Shown: one piece after another, positions 26,515-35,296 of the stretch
Layout: each line of letters opens with the position of its first letter
How positions within the stretch are numbered: the stretch's first letter is position 1
Origin: DAOUKH01 sp965207995
Lineage (GTDB): Bacteria > Chloroflexota > Dehalococcoidia > SHYB01
Assembly (NCBI GenBank): GCA_965207995.1
Contig: OZ242299.1
Coordinates: 1,612,001-1,676,000, forward strand
Direction: 5' to 3'
DNA: 64,000 nt
Notes under the pieces: generated by a model
Told to the model about the DNA's origin: nothing
What the model saw: only the letters and a program-made list of their open reading frames with translations
The model's database searches: none
Program-made: the position numbers and the translations under genes

Positions 26515-26971
26515 AGGGGCCCTCTCATCTCAATCTTCTCCCGTGGGGAGAAGAGGGGGACCGCCGCGCCCCGCCCCGGCCAGAGCCGCAGACTGTGTTG
26601 CCGTTGGCGTACCCCTCCCGGCCCCCCGCCCTCACCCCAACCCTCTCCCAGCGGGAGAGGGGGGAAGACCACCACGCGCCAGAGGTTCAAGGTGGCGCCC
26701 GCAGAGGGTGGCGGTTGGAGGGAGGGGCGCGTCGCGACGCGCCCTTATAGGGGAGGGTGCCCACAAGGGGGTGCCCGTATGGGAGGGAGAAGGTGGGTGT
26801 TGGCTGGCGTGTGGCGGTGATGAGGAGAGGGCGACCACAAGGGTCGCCCCTACGGGTGGGGGATCGGGGTGGCGGGCAGCGGTTGACCAGTGGCGGCAAT
26901 GAGGGGGCCCCTCATCTCAGTCTTCTCCCCACGGGAGAAGAGGGGACCTCCGCGCCCCGCCCCGGCCCTCT
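26515..26971. repeat. Mixed repeat cluster (families A, A', B and a CCCTCACCCC-type REP)
   Basis: Contains two copies of a variant (CCTCATCTCAATCTTCTCCCGTGGGGAGAAGAGG at ~26521; CAGTCTTCTCCCCACGGGAGAAGAGG at ~26918), a CCCTCACCCCAACCCTCTCCC...GGGAGAGG unit near 26630, and three family-B palindromes with different inner bases (26725, ~26757, 26829). It ends with the left half of a family-A unit interrupted by the IS21 element. Open frames here are repeat-derived and not supported as genes. Confidence 0.8.
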
Positions 26972-27073
26972 TGTCAATGCTAAGTTAGATTTGACCCTTT
27001 TCCGCTAAGTTAGAACTGACCCACCTTGTCGTTAAGTCGCCTCCTTTCTGGCAAGCAAGAGTGCCTGTTGGAT

Positions 27074-27877
27074 TTAGACGTCGCCGGAGCTAGCGGCTTC
27101 AGGCGATGTCGATAGCAGTTGATGGGAGGCGAAGAGTCCGGCCTGCCTCTTGCCTTTAAGCCGGTAGCTCTCGCCTCGGATGTTGAGGACGTGGCTGTGG
27201 TGCAGCAGCCGGTCCAGGATGGCCGAGGCGATGACGGTATCGCCCAGAAGCTCACCCCACTCGGCGAAGCCCTTGTTGGAGGTGAGGATGATGCTGCCCC
27301 GCTCATAGCGAGCCGACACCAGGGTGAAGAAGGCGGTGGAGGCGTCCCGGTCGTAAGGCCAGATGCCGAACTCGTCCACGATGAGTAGCTTGGGCGACAG
27401 GTAGACCCGCATGCGCCGTTGGAGGTTGTTCTCCACCCTGGCCTTCCTCAGGTCCTCCATCAGGTCGTAGGCTCGGACGAAGTAGGCCCCCTGGCTCTTC
27501 TCGATGGCCTTGAGCGCTAGGGCCACCGCCAGATGGGTCTTGCCCACACCTGGCGGTCCCAGGAGCAGCAGGTTGGTGGCTTCAGCGACGAAGGACAGGC
27601 CGGCCAGTTCCCGCACCTGTCGCTCGTCGATGGAGGGCTGGAACGAGAAGTCGAACTGCTCCAAGGTCCGGTGGAAGGGGAGGTGAGCCAGCTTCGTCCT
27701 GGTGGACATGTACCGCTCCTTCCGGGCGGCCACTTCCACGCCGAGTAGCTCTGCCAGCATCTCGGGGTAGGTCAGTTTCTTGGTGGCCGCAGCGTCCAGG
27801 GAGTTGTCCAGGGCTTCGACGGCCTGCTTGAGGCCCAGCGTCTCCAGGTGCTGGCGAGCCTGTTCCAGCGCGATCAT
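27074..27877 (-). CDS. istB: IS21-family ATPase (transposition helper)
   Basis: A 267-residue DnaC/IstB-like AAA+ ATPase that helps target choice and transpososome assembly. Walker A is G-P-P-G-V-G-K-T-H and Walker B is L-L-I-V-D-E-F-G; the S-N-K-G-F-A-E-W sensor region and the L-L-H-H-S-H-V-L-N-I-R-G-E-S-Y-R-L-K end are typical. ATG overlaps the istA stop as ATGA, so the two are translated together. Confidence 0.95.
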   Translation of the reverse strand: MIALEQARQHLETLGLKQAVEALDNSLDAAATKKLTYPEMLAELLGVEVAARKERYMSTRTKLAHLPFHRTLEQFDFSFQPSIDERQVRELAGLSFVAEATNLLLLGPPGVGKTHLAVALALKAIEKSQGAYFVRAYDLMEDLRKARVENNLQRRMRVYLSPKLLIVDEFGIWPYDRDASTAFFTLVSARYERGSIILTSNKGFAEWGELLGDTVIASAILDRLLHHSHVLNIRGESYRLKGKRQAGLFASHQLLSTSPEAASSGDV

Positions 27878-29109
27878 CGCCCACCTCCCACCGCTGCCAA
27901 CTCGTACACCTCCAGGGAGCGGCGCTCCACCTGGCCCACAGGGATCTGCACCGCCACGGCTTCCTTACGAGGACGATCATCGCCGCCGGGCAGTCCGTCC
28001 CACTGGCCCGGCAGTGTGAGGCGCTGACCGGTCCGCTGGGCTTGGGGATGCACCGCCAGCCGCACGTCGCCCGACCAGACCTCCACCGTACCGGCCCGCA
28101 CACCCACCTGGACCGTCGAACCCGCCCAGCTCCAGGGCACGCCGTAGCGAGACCTCTCCCAGTGGACGTAGCCGTCCCTGGCCACCTTCCGCTCCTCCCG
28201 CATGTAGGGCGCAAGGCCCGAACGCGGCGGCAGGCTGCCCAGGTGGGCGAGCTCCTCAGCCAGCATCTCTCGGGGGACCCGGTGCGTCGTCCCATGGACT
28301 CGCCGATTGGCCACCGCATCGCACCACTCCAGGGCCTGGCGGTTCATGTCTGCGTCGTCGGTGAAGCGGACACCGGGCCACAGGTTGCCCCGGACGTACT
28401 TCACGCCGCTCTCCACCTTGCCCTTCGTCTGCGCTCGGTAGGGTCGGCACAGACGGAGGTCGAAGCCCATTCGCAGTGAGAAGTCCAGCATCCGGCTGTT
28501 CCACTCCGGCCTGCCCTCCCTGTCACGCCCCAGGACCACCACCTTGGCGTTGTCGTACAGGCAGCGGCGGGGAACACCACCGAAGTACTCGAAGGCGTTC
28601 AGATGGCACCTGATGAAGGTCGCCACGTCGGCGCGCCGGACGAACTCCACGTAGATGGTCCGAGACCAGCTCAGCACCATCACGAAGGCCCAGACCCGGT
28701 GCTTGCGCCCGTCCTCTCCGACATAGGCGAAGCTGCCCCAGTCCACCTGTGCCTGCTCGCCTGGCGCCGTCTCGAACCGCACCGTCGCACGGGGCTGACG
28801 CGGCCGACGCCGAGGCCGCACGTAGTTGGTCAGCGTCGGATAGCTGCCGTCGTAGCCCAACTCCCGGATCTCCCGCAGCAGCACCACGCAGTTGTCCACT
28901 CCCGCCGACAGCCGACCATCTATGTGACCCTTGTATGGGTCCAGCTTCGACCCCTGCTTCTCTCGCCGCTTGGCCTTGGGCACCTCGTCGGAGCGCACGT
29001 ACTTGCGCACGGTGTTCCGGGAAATCCCCAACTCCCTCGATATCCCTCGGATCGAGCTTCCATCGCCCTTCAACTCGTATAACTCTCTCACTAACCCACC
29101 TCCTATCAT
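27874..29109 (-). CDS. istA: IS21-family transposase
   Basis: A 411-residue transposase. An N-terminal helix-turn-helix (S-I-R-G-I-S-R-E-L-G-I-S-R-N-T-V-R-K-Y) precedes an rve/DDE integrase core with D in Q-V-D-W-G, D in Y-D-N-A-K and E in K-G-K-V-E-S. Length is in the normal range and no frameshift is seen, so the element could be active. The start ATG lies 108 bp inside the right IS end. Confidence 0.95.
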   Translation of the reverse strand: MIGGGLVRELYELKGDGSSIRGISRELGISRNTVRKYVRSDEVPKAKRREKQGSKLDPYKGHIDGRLSAGVDNCVVLLREIRELGYDGSYPTLTNYVRPRRRPRQPRATVRFETAPGEQAQVDWGSFAYVGEDGRKHRVWAFVMVLSWSRTIYVEFVRRADVATFIRCHLNAFEYFGGVPRRCLYDNAKVVVLGRDREGRPEWNSRMLDFSLRMGFDLRLCRPYRAQTKGKVESGVKYVRGNLWPGVRFTDDADMNRQALEWCDAVANRRVHGTTHRVPREMLAEELAHLGSLPPRSGLAPYMREERKVARDGYVHWERSRYGVPWSWAGSTVQVGVRAGTVEVWSGDVRLAVHPQAQRTGQRLTLPGQWDGLPGGDDRPRKEAVAVQIPVGQVERRSLEVYELAAVGGGR

Positions 29110-29213
29110 TTGACTTGCTGCACCTCCTAATCGGTTTCCCGACGAAGATGCGTCCGCTATCGGGGTGGGTCAATTCCAAATTAGCGCTACTGGGTCAGTT
29201 TAGAGTTAGCACT

Positions 29214-29255
29214 AACACTCTCTCAGTCTCCCCCAGAGGGGGAGAGGTTTACGGA
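29214..29255. repeat. Right half of the family-A repeat split by the IS
   Basis: CTCTCTCAGTCTCCCCCAG, AGGGGGAGAGG and TTTA continue directly after the IS end; the left part (GGCCCTCT) is at 26964-26971. The remaining bases to the rho stop hold only a weak GGGAC-CCC-GTCCC inverted repeat. Confidence 0.85.
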
Positions 29256-29284
29256 GAGGAGGGTACGGGACCCCGTCCCGGCGG

Positions 29285-30670
29285 TTAGACGCCGCTTTTG
29301 TTGAGGGTGGCGAGGAAGGCGTCGTTGGTGGGGGTCTTGGAGAGGCGCTCGAGGATCTTTTCGGTGGCTTCGGTCTCGCGCTGGGCGTCGGCGGTGATCA
29401 TGGCCACGATGCGGCGGAGGAGCCAGACCTGCTTCAGGGCGTCGCCGCTGAGGAGCAGCTCTTCGCGGCGGGTGCCGCTGCGCTGGATGTCGATCGCGGG
29501 GTAGATGCGGCGCTCGGCGAGCTTGCGGTCGAGGTGCAGCTCCATGTTGCCAGTGCCCTTGAACTCTTCGTAGATGACGTCGTCCATGCGGCTGCCGGTG
29601 TCGATAAGGCAGGTGGCGATCACGGTCAGGCTGCCGCCGCCCTCGCAGTTGCGCGCCGCGCCGAAGAAGCGTTTCGGCGGATAGAGCGCGACGGGGTCGA
29701 TGCCGCCGGAGAGGGTGCGCCCGCTGGTGGGCACGGCGAGGTTGTAGGCGCGGGTGAGGCGGGTGATGCTATCGAGGAGGACGACGACGTCCTTGCCGCC
29801 CTCGACCAGCCGCTTGGAGCGTTCCAGGACGAGCTCGGCGACCCGAGTGTGGTCCTCGACGGGCTCGTCGAACGTGGAACTGAAGACCTCGCCCTCGACG
29901 GAGCGCTCCATATCGGTGACTTCCTCGGGGCGCTCGCCGACGAGGGCAACCATGAGTACGACCTCCGGGGCGTTCTGGGACACGCCCTGGGCGATGCTCT
30001 TGAGCAGCATGGTCTTGCCAGCCTTGGGGGGCGAGACGATGAGGCCGCGCTGGCCCCGGCCGATGGGGGAGAGCATGTCGATGAGCCGGTTGGAGAGATT
30101 CTTGGGGCCGAGCTCGAGCTTGATCTGTTCGTCGGGGAAGACGGGGGTGAGCCGGTCGAAGGTCGGGCGCTTCTTCGCCGCCTCGGGATCGAGGCCGTTG
30201 ATGCCCTCGACGCGCTGGAGGCCGCGGTACTTTTCGCTTTCCTTCGGCGGGCGGACGAGCCCGATGGCGAGGTCGCCGGTGCGCAGGGCGAAGCGGCGAA
30301 TCTGGGAGGGGGAGAGGTAGACGTCGTCCGGGCTGGGGCGAAGGCCGTTCCTGCGAAGGAAGCCGTAGCCGTCGCCGATGATCTCGATGACGCCGGTGGC
30401 GACCTCGTGCCCCTGCTCCTGCGCCTTGATCTGAAGGAGCTCCTGGACGAGGCGGCTCTTCTTCATCTGGGCGACGCCCTGGATGCCGATCTCGCCGGCC
30501 ACGGCGACGAGATCGTCGCGCGACTTGGAGTCGAGCACCGCCATGACCGCGGCCAGATCAGTCGTTGGGGTCAGGTCAACCTCGGGCTCCATCACCTGGA
30601 CCTGGCCGCCCCGGTTGCCCGAGCGCCGCCGCGATCCCCGCTGGTTCGACCTTCTTCCGTCCTCTCTCAA
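29285..30670 (-). CDS. rho: Transcription termination factor Rho
   Basis: A 461-residue hexameric RNA helicase that ends transcription. An N-terminal basic stretch (R-R-S-N-Q-R-G-S-R-R-R-S-G-N-R-G-G) precedes the SAP-like Rho-N domain, the cold-shock RNA-binding domain with G-D-G-Y-G-F-L-R, Walker A S-P-P-K-A-G-K-T and Walker B V-V-V-L-L-D-S-I-T-R, and the Q-loop G-G-I-D-P. TTG at 30670 is chosen because AGGAGG lies 8 nt ahead; the ATG at 30592 has no clear site and would remove the basic tail. It starts 31 bp after pyrG and is probably co-transcribed. Confidence 0.95.
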   Translation of the reverse strand: MREDGRRSNQRGSRRRSGNRGGQVQVMEPEVDLTPTTDLAAVMAVLDSKSRDDLVAVAGEIGIQGVAQMKKSRLVQELLQIKAQEQGHEVATGVIEIIGDGYGFLRRNGLRPSPDDVYLSPSQIRRFALRTGDLAIGLVRPPKESEKYRGLQRVEGINGLDPEAAKKRPTFDRLTPVFPDEQIKLELGPKNLSNRLIDMLSPIGRGQRGLIVSPPKAGKTMLLKSIAQGVSQNAPEVVLMVALVGERPEEVTDMERSVEGEVFSSTFDEPVEDHTRVAELVLERSKRLVEGGKDVVVLLDSITRLTRAYNLAVPTSGRTLSGGIDPVALYPPKRFFGAARNCEGGGSLTVIATCLIDTGSRMDDVIYEEFKGTGNMELHLDRKLAERRIYPAIDIQRSGTRREELLLSGDALKQVWLLRRIVAMITADAQRETEATEKILERLSKTPTNDAFLATLNKSGV

Positions 30671-30701
30671 CGCCGTTTCCTCCTGCCCGTCGCAGCCGCC
30701 G

Positions 30702-32339
30702 TCAACTGATCGGGAGCTTGTGCTGGCCGCCCTCGGGGACGATCTCCTTCGCCCTGCCCACGAATGCCTGGAAGAGGGGGTGGGGGCGGTTCGGGCGCGA
30801 TTTGAACTCGGGGTGGAACTGGGTCCCCAGCATGAAGGGGTGCCCCTGTAACTCGGTGATTTCGACCAACGATCCGTCCGGCGAGAGCCCGCTGGGGGTG
30901 AGTCCCGCCCCGCAGAGCCGGTCGCGGTAGTCGTTGTTGAACTCATAGCGGTGCCGGTGGCGCTCGACGATCGATCGTTCGCCGTAGGCGCCGCGGGCCA
31001 GGGTCCCGGCCTCGAGGTCGCACCGGTAGTCGCCCAACCGCATCGTGCCGCCCATGTCGTCGAGGTCGCGCTGGCCGGGCATCAGGTCGATGACCGGGTA
31101 GGGCGTCTCGAGGTCGAACTCGGTGGAGTTCGCCTCGACCCCGATCGCGTGGCGGGCGAACTCGATCACCATGACCTGCATGCCAAGGCAAAGGCCGAGA
31201 TAGGGGATGCCGCGCTCGCGTGAGTAGCGGGCGGCGCGGACCATGCCCTCGATGCCGCGCTCGCCGAAGCCTCCGGGCACGACGATGCCGCAGGCGTGGG
31301 CGAGGAAGGGCTCCCAGTCGCCCGATTCCAACTCTTCCGCCGCGACCCAGGTGATTTCGACGCCCCGGCCGTGGTCGATGCCGGCGTGCTGCAGGGCCTC
31401 ACGCACCGAGATGTAGGAGTCGTGCAACTCCACGTACTTGCCGACCACCGCGATAGTCAGCGGCTCGTACTCGGCGGTCATCTTGCCGACCATGGCCCGC
31501 CAGTCGACGAGGCCGTCGGGAAAGGCCTGGAGGCCCAACCGCTCGATCACGAGGTCGCCGATGCGCGCATCCTCGAGGATGCCGGGAACCTCGTAGATGT
31601 TGTCGGCGGTCTCGAGCGGCACGACGGCGTCGGGGGGCACGTCGCAGAAGAGGGCGATCTTGGCCCGCGCGCTCTCGGGAATCTCGTAGTCGCTGCGGCA
31701 GAGGATGATGTCGGGCTGGATGCCGATGCTGCGCAGCTCCTTGACGGAGTGCTGCGTCGGCTTCGTCTTCAGCTCTTGCGTCGCCTTGATGTAGGGCAGA
31801 TAGGTCACGTGGAGGTAGAGGGCGGCGCCCCGCTCCACCTCGTTGCGCATCTGGCGGATCGCCTCGAGGAAGGGGAGGCCCTCGATGTCGCCGACGGTGC
31901 CGCCGACCTCGACGATGATGACGTCGGCGGGGCTCTTATCGGCGAGACGGAGGATGCGGTCCTTGATCTCGTTGGTGACGTGGGGGACGACCTGGGTCGT
32001 CCCGCCGAGATAGTCGCCCCGGCGCTCCTTGGCGATCACGGAGCTGTAGATCTCGCCGGCGGTGACGTTGGAGTGTTTGGTGAGCTCGACGTCGATGAAC
32101 CGCTCGTAGTGGCCGAGGTCGAGGTCGGTCTCGCAGCCGTCGGCGGTGACGAAGACCTCGCCGTGTTGGTAGGGGGACATGGTGCCGGGATCAACGTTCA
32201 GGTAGGGGTCGAGCTTCTGCACGGAGACGGTCTGGCCGCGGCTCTTGAGGATGCGGCCGAGGGAGGCGACGGCGATGCCCTTGCCGACGGAGCTGACGAC
32301 GCCGCCGGTTACGAAGATGAACTTCGCCGCGTGGTTCAC
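30702..32339 (-). CDS. pyrG: CTP synthase
   Basis: A 545-residue CTP synthase converting UTP to CTP with glutamine-derived ammonia. The synthetase half starts K-F-I-F-V-T-G-G-V-V-S-S-V-G-K-G with its P-loop; the glutaminase half has the oxyanion P-G-G-F-G-E-R-G, nucleophile G-L-C-L-G-M-Q and catalytic H-P-E-F near the end. The start is GTG, giving the conserved N-terminus, but without a strong ribosome-binding site. It leads the pyrG-rho unit. Confidence 0.96.
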   Translation of the reverse strand: MNHAAKFIFVTGGVVSSVGKGIAVASLGRILKSRGQTVSVQKLDPYLNVDPGTMSPYQHGEVFVTADGCETDLDLGHYERFIDVELTKHSNVTAGEIYSSVIAKERRGDYLGGTTQVVPHVTNEIKDRILRLADKSPADVIIVEVGGTVGDIEGLPFLEAIRQMRNEVERGAALYLHVTYLPYIKATQELKTKPTQHSVKELRSIGIQPDIILCRSDYEIPESARAKIALFCDVPPDAVVPLETADNIYEVPGILEDARIGDLVIERLGLQAFPDGLVDWRAMVGKMTAEYEPLTIAVVGKYVELHDSYISVREALQHAGIDHGRGVEITWVAAEELESGDWEPFLAHACGIVVPGGFGERGIEGMVRAARYSRERGIPYLGLCLGMQVMVIEFARHAIGVEANSTEFDLETPYPVIDLMPGQRDLDDMGGTMRLGDYRCDLEAGTLARGAYGERSIVERHRHRYEFNNDYRDRLCGAGLTPSGLSPDGSLVEITELQGHPFMLGTQFHPEFKSRPNRPHPLFQAFVGRAKEIVPEGGQHKLPIS

Positions 32340-32531
32340 GGATTTCGGCTCATGTGGATCGCTGCCGTCTAGAGAGGGGTCGCGCCTGGGGGAAGAGCCG
32401 GGAGCTTGCTACGGCGGCGCCACAAGCCACCGAACAGCCTCAGGGCGCGAAATGGGAAACCTGTTCCGGAAGGGTGGAGGGCGCCTCGCGGTGAGGCCGG
32501 CCCCAAAGCGGGCCGCTCCACCTCTTTCGCG

Positions 32532-32561
32532 ATTATAGGAGTCGAAAATTGAGACTGTCAA
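32532..32561 (-). promoter_or_regulatory. Promoter for pyrG-rho
   Basis: On the minus strand TTGACA (32561-32556) and a perfect TATAAT (32537-32532) are 18 bp apart. The leader to the pyrG GTG would be about 185 nt. No pyrG-type reiterative-transcription attenuator was recognised by eye. The rest of 32340-32659 shows no gene. Confidence 0.75.
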
Positions 32562-32624
32562 TCCCTCCGCTGTCCACCCCCTGGGCGCTCTGGACTCGCG
32601 GCCGGCGAAGACCTCCCCTCGCCG

Positions 32625-32668
32625 CGCCGCTGGCGCGCCCTGTGGGCGTGTGCCCTCTCTCAGTCCCC
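32625..32668. repeat. Truncated family-A repeat at island edge
   Basis: The GCGCGCCCTGTGGGCGTG prefix and CCCTCTCTCAGTC of a family-A left arm are present, but the stem is cut after CCCCC and joins coding sequence of a CoA-transferase fragment. Confidence 0.7.
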
Positions 32669-32803
32669 CGAAGGTTTCGAGGCAATCGACACCGAAAATG
32701 TCACGATCTCCGCCCCAAGGTCTCCGAGGATCTGGTTGCAATGCGGGCGCGGCGCCATCGCGGCCAGGTCGACGATACGAATGCCTTCCAGTGGTCCAGG
32801 CAT
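32660..32803 (-). pseudogene. N-terminal fragment of a family III CoA transferase
   Basis: Reading leftwards from an ATG at 32803 (9 bp after the preceding CoA-transferase stop), 47 codons encode a typical family N-terminus: P-L-E-G-I-R-I-V-D-L-A-A-M-A-P, then I-L-G-D-L-G-A-E-I-V-T-F. The homology then stops and a TGA lies in the family-A repeat. A full gene would be about 400 codons, so nearly 90% is missing. The junction between the coding sequence and the repeat suggests deletion by repeat-mediated recombination. Confidence 0.8.
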
Positions 32804-32812
32804 CCTGTCTCT

Positions 32813-34078
32813 TTACGAGGGCCCCGGCACGGGGGTAGCCCCGGTGATCTTGTCTTGTTCCATCGCCTCGACCTCGTTGGAAGAAAGGCCCAGGACCTCG
32901 TTCAAGGCCCAGAGCCGGTGCTCCCCCAGGAAGGGCGCCAGGCCCGGGGCCGACTGGGGCGCATCCGATAGCTTCCAAGGGGGCATGCGCATGAGGAATT
33001 CGCCCGCCTCCGGGTGGTGCGCGGTGGCGAAGAAACCGCGCGCGTTCAAGTGCTGGTCCTCGACCAGCCCCTTGGCGGTCAGGACGGGGCCGGCGTTCAC
33101 CCCCGCCTCCGCGAGTTGGTGAAAGATCTCGATGGCATCCTGCTCGGAACTCCACGCCTCCATGTAGCGGTCCAGGTCCTCCCGATGGTCCCACCGGCCT
33201 CTCTGCGCTCGAAATCGCTCCTCCTTGCTCCAATCCGGGTTGCCCATGACGCGGCACAGGGCGTCCCACTGCTCGTCATTGGTCACCACGATGGTGATCC
33301 ATTGGTCCTCGCCCCGAGTCCGGTAGCACCCATGGGGCGCCATCCACGAGTGCGCGTTACCCTTCCGTTCCCCGTTGCGCCGGTTCATGGCGTAGTCCAT
33401 GATCGCCTCAGGGAGCAGGCTGGTGATGGCTTCGGCCTGCGAGAGGTCGATGTGCTGGCCTTGGCCGGTAACCGCCCGGTGCTCCAGGGCCGTCAGGACC
33501 GCGAAGGCCCCGGTGACTCCGGCTATGGGGTTGCCGTAGGACATGCCCTGGGGCATGGGAGGGCCGCCTGGGTAACCCGTGCTCCACGCCAGGCCCGATA
33601 TCGCGTCCATGCTGAGTCCCGTGGCGGGGAAGTCACGATAAGGCCCCGTGCGCCCGTAGCCCGGCATGGAACACATGATGATGTCGGGCCGAACCTCGCG
33701 CAGAACAGGGTAGTCGATGCCCAGACTCGCCATGACGCCGGCGCTGAAGTTCTCCACGACCACATCGCTAATGCGGGCCAGCGTCAGCAAATGCTCCTTG
33801 CCCTGGGGCTGCTCCAGGTCCAGGGTCAGGCCCAACTTGTTACGGCCTAGATCGTGGAAGAGTGCACTGCAATTCCACGGGTCGGCGGCTGGCTTGCCCC
33901 CGGGGGAATAGGGCAGGCGGCGCAGGGGATCAATGCGCTGGACGGCCTCCACCTTGATGACCTCCGCCCCAAGGTCCGCCAGCAGGCGTGTGGCGTAGGG
34001 ACCATCCCAGACCATGGAGAGGTCCAGCACCCGCACGCCTTCCAGCAAAGGGCGGCCCCCGGCGGTCTCCTTGGCCAT
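32813..34078 (-). CDS. Family III (CaiB/BaiF) CoA transferase
   Basis: A 421-residue family III CoA transferase. Blocks seen: L-L-E-G-V-R-V-L-D-L-S-M-V-W, L-L-A-D-L-G-A-E-V-I-K-V-E, G-R-N-K-L-G-L-T-L-D-L, D-V-V-V-E-N-F-S-A-G-V-M, Y-G-R-T-G-P-Y and the probable catalytic segment S-M-D-A-I-S-G-L. The longer open frame begins upstream, but ATG 34078 overlaps the previous stop as TGATG and gives the expected N-terminus. It lies in a leftward run that starts with the ABC importer at 41.5 kb; its substrate is unknown but probably an acid imported or made by that cluster. Confidence 0.87.
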   Translation of the reverse strand: MAKETAGGRPLLEGVRVLDLSMVWDGPYATRLLADLGAEVIKVEAVQRIDPLRRLPYSPGGKPAADPWNCSALFHDLGRNKLGLTLDLEQPQGKEHLLTLARISDVVVENFSAGVMASLGIDYPVLREVRPDIIMCSMPGYGRTGPYRDFPATGLSMDAISGLAWSTGYPGGPPMPQGMSYGNPIAGVTGAFAVLTALEHRAVTGQGQHIDLSQAEAITSLLPEAIMDYAMNRRNGERKGNAHSWMAPHGCYRTRGEDQWITIVVTNDEQWDALCRVMGNPDWSKEERFRAQRGRWDHREDLDRYMEAWSSEQDAIEIFHQLAEAGVNAGPVLTAKGLVEDQHLNARGFFATAHHPEAGEFLMRMPPWKLSDAPQSAPGLAPFLGEHRLWALNEVLGLSSNEVEAMEQDKITGATPVPGPS

Positions 34079-35274
34079 CACACGACCCCCATTTCTCGCA
34101 ACCGGGCCAGCTCCGTCTTGGGCATGCCCATCTCCTGGCAAAAGACGGCTTCGTTATGCTCCCCCAGGAGGGGGGGCCGGCCGGCTTTCCAGGGCGTCTC
34201 GCTCATTCTGAAAGAGGTGCTCGGATAGGGTAGGGGTCCGGTATGCGGGTGATCGATGGTCTCGAAGTAGCGGCGCGCCCGGTATTGAGGGTCCTCCAGC
34301 AGGTCTTCGGGCGAGGAGACCGGGGAGAAGGGCATGCCCTTCTCCTGGCCTTGCCGCGCGATCTCCTCCTTGTCATGCTCCATGAGCCAGGGCGCCATCA
34401 GGGCGTCGACCTCGTCGGCGCGGCGCCGCCGGTCCCGACCGTTGGAGAATTCATCCTCGGCAAGCTCGGTGCTGCCCATCATCTCAACCAGGGCCGGCCA
34501 CTGGGCCGCGCCGGCGGCCTGTATGGCCACATAGCCGTTACGGCATGGAAGGATCGTCGTGGGATGGCTTGAAGGCTCGCGGTTCCCCTGCCGGGGAGCG
34601 ACAACCTTCTGAGTCCAGAACATTGGGAGGGTCTCCCCCACCATGCTGGCGATGGACTCCTGCATCGATACGTCAATGTGCTGGCCCTGGCCCGTGAAGC
34701 GCCGGGCGAAGACGGCGGCCAGGGTTGCCAGGGCGGCGTGCAGGCCGCCATGGAAGAAGGACTGTCGTCCTCCCGCCTTCAGGGGTTCCCGGTCCTGCTC
34801 CCCGTTGATGGCCATCAACCCGCCCAGGGCATAGAGGGTCAAGTCCGACGCCTCGTAGTCCCGATAGGGCCCCGACTGGCCGAAGCTGGTGATGCTGGTC
34901 ATTATGAGAGCGGGGTTCAGAGCCAGGAGGTCATCGTAGCCTAGGCCCAAGTTCTCCATGGTCCCCGGCCGGAAGGTCTCCACCAGTACGTCGGCCTCTC
35001 GCACGAGGTCTCGGAAAAGCGACGCGCCAGCCGCCGTTTCGAGATTCAACGTGATGCCGCGCTTGTTGGTGTTCATGTATAAGAACAGCCCGGACCCCTC
35101 GGGATGGGGCAGGTCCTTGTAGAACGGTCCCAGTCGGCGCAAGGGGTCGCCTCCGGGCGGCTCCGCCTTCAGTACCTGCGCGCCGTAGTCGGCCAGCAGC
35201 TTGGCGCAGTAAGGCCCGGCGATGAACTGGCTAAGGTCGAGAACTCGGATGTGTTCAAGGGCGTTGCGGGTCAT
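34078..35274 (-). CDS. Family III (CaiB/BaiF) CoA transferase
   Basis: A 398-residue family III CoA transferase with A-L-E-H-I-R-V-L-D-L-S-Q-F, L-L-A-D-Y-G-A-Q-V-L-K-A-E, N-T-N-K-R-G-I-T-L-N-L-E, D-V-L-V-E-T-F-R-P-G and F-G-Q-S-G-P-Y. The segment D-L-T-L-Y-A-L-G-G-L-M puts an Asp where formyl-CoA transferase has its catalytic aspartate; the neighbouring paralogue uses a different spacing, so the two may form distinct subunits or serve different acids. Adjacent and coupled to the downstream CoA transferase. Confidence 0.87.
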   Translation of the reverse strand: MTRNALEHIRVLDLSQFIAGPYCAKLLADYGAQVLKAEPPGGDPLRRLGPFYKDLPHPEGSGLFLYMNTNKRGITLNLETAAGASLFRDLVREADVLVETFRPGTMENLGLGYDDLLALNPALIMTSITSFGQSGPYRDYEASDLTLYALGGLMAINGEQDREPLKAGGRQSFFHGGLHAALATLAAVFARRFTGQGQHIDVSMQESIASMVGETLPMFWTQKVVAPRQGNREPSSHPTTILPCRNGYVAIQAAGAAQWPALVEMMGSTELAEDEFSNGRDRRRRADEVDALMAPWLMEHDKEEIARQGQEKGMPFSPVSSPEDLLEDPQYRARRYFETIDHPHTGPLPYPSTSFRMSETPWKAGRPPLLGEHNEAVFCQEMGMPKTELARLREMGVV

Positions 35275-35296
35275 GATCGCTCCTTTGCCGGTCGAC

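Larger units (their letters stand above)
26972..29217 (-). mobile_element. Complete IS21-family insertion sequence, 2246 bp
   Basis: Carries istA and istB in the usual overlapping order on the minus strand. Its ends are TGTCAATGCTAAG (from 26972) and, inverted, TGTTAGTGCTAAC (from 29217). Each end has two internal transposase-site-like repeats at matched distances: GCTAAGTTAGATTTGACCC (26979) and GCTAAGTTAGAACTGACCC (27004) at the left, related sequences at 29167-29185 and 29192-29210 at the right. Flanking CTCT is duplicated (4-bp target duplication). Removing the element and one CTCT restores a normal family-A repeat word. Both genes look intact. Confidence 0.93.

Noticed and set aside
26461..27008. 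Several overlapping plus-strand ORFs upstream of the IS
   Set aside because: Their translations come from the dispersed repeats and show no family similarity.
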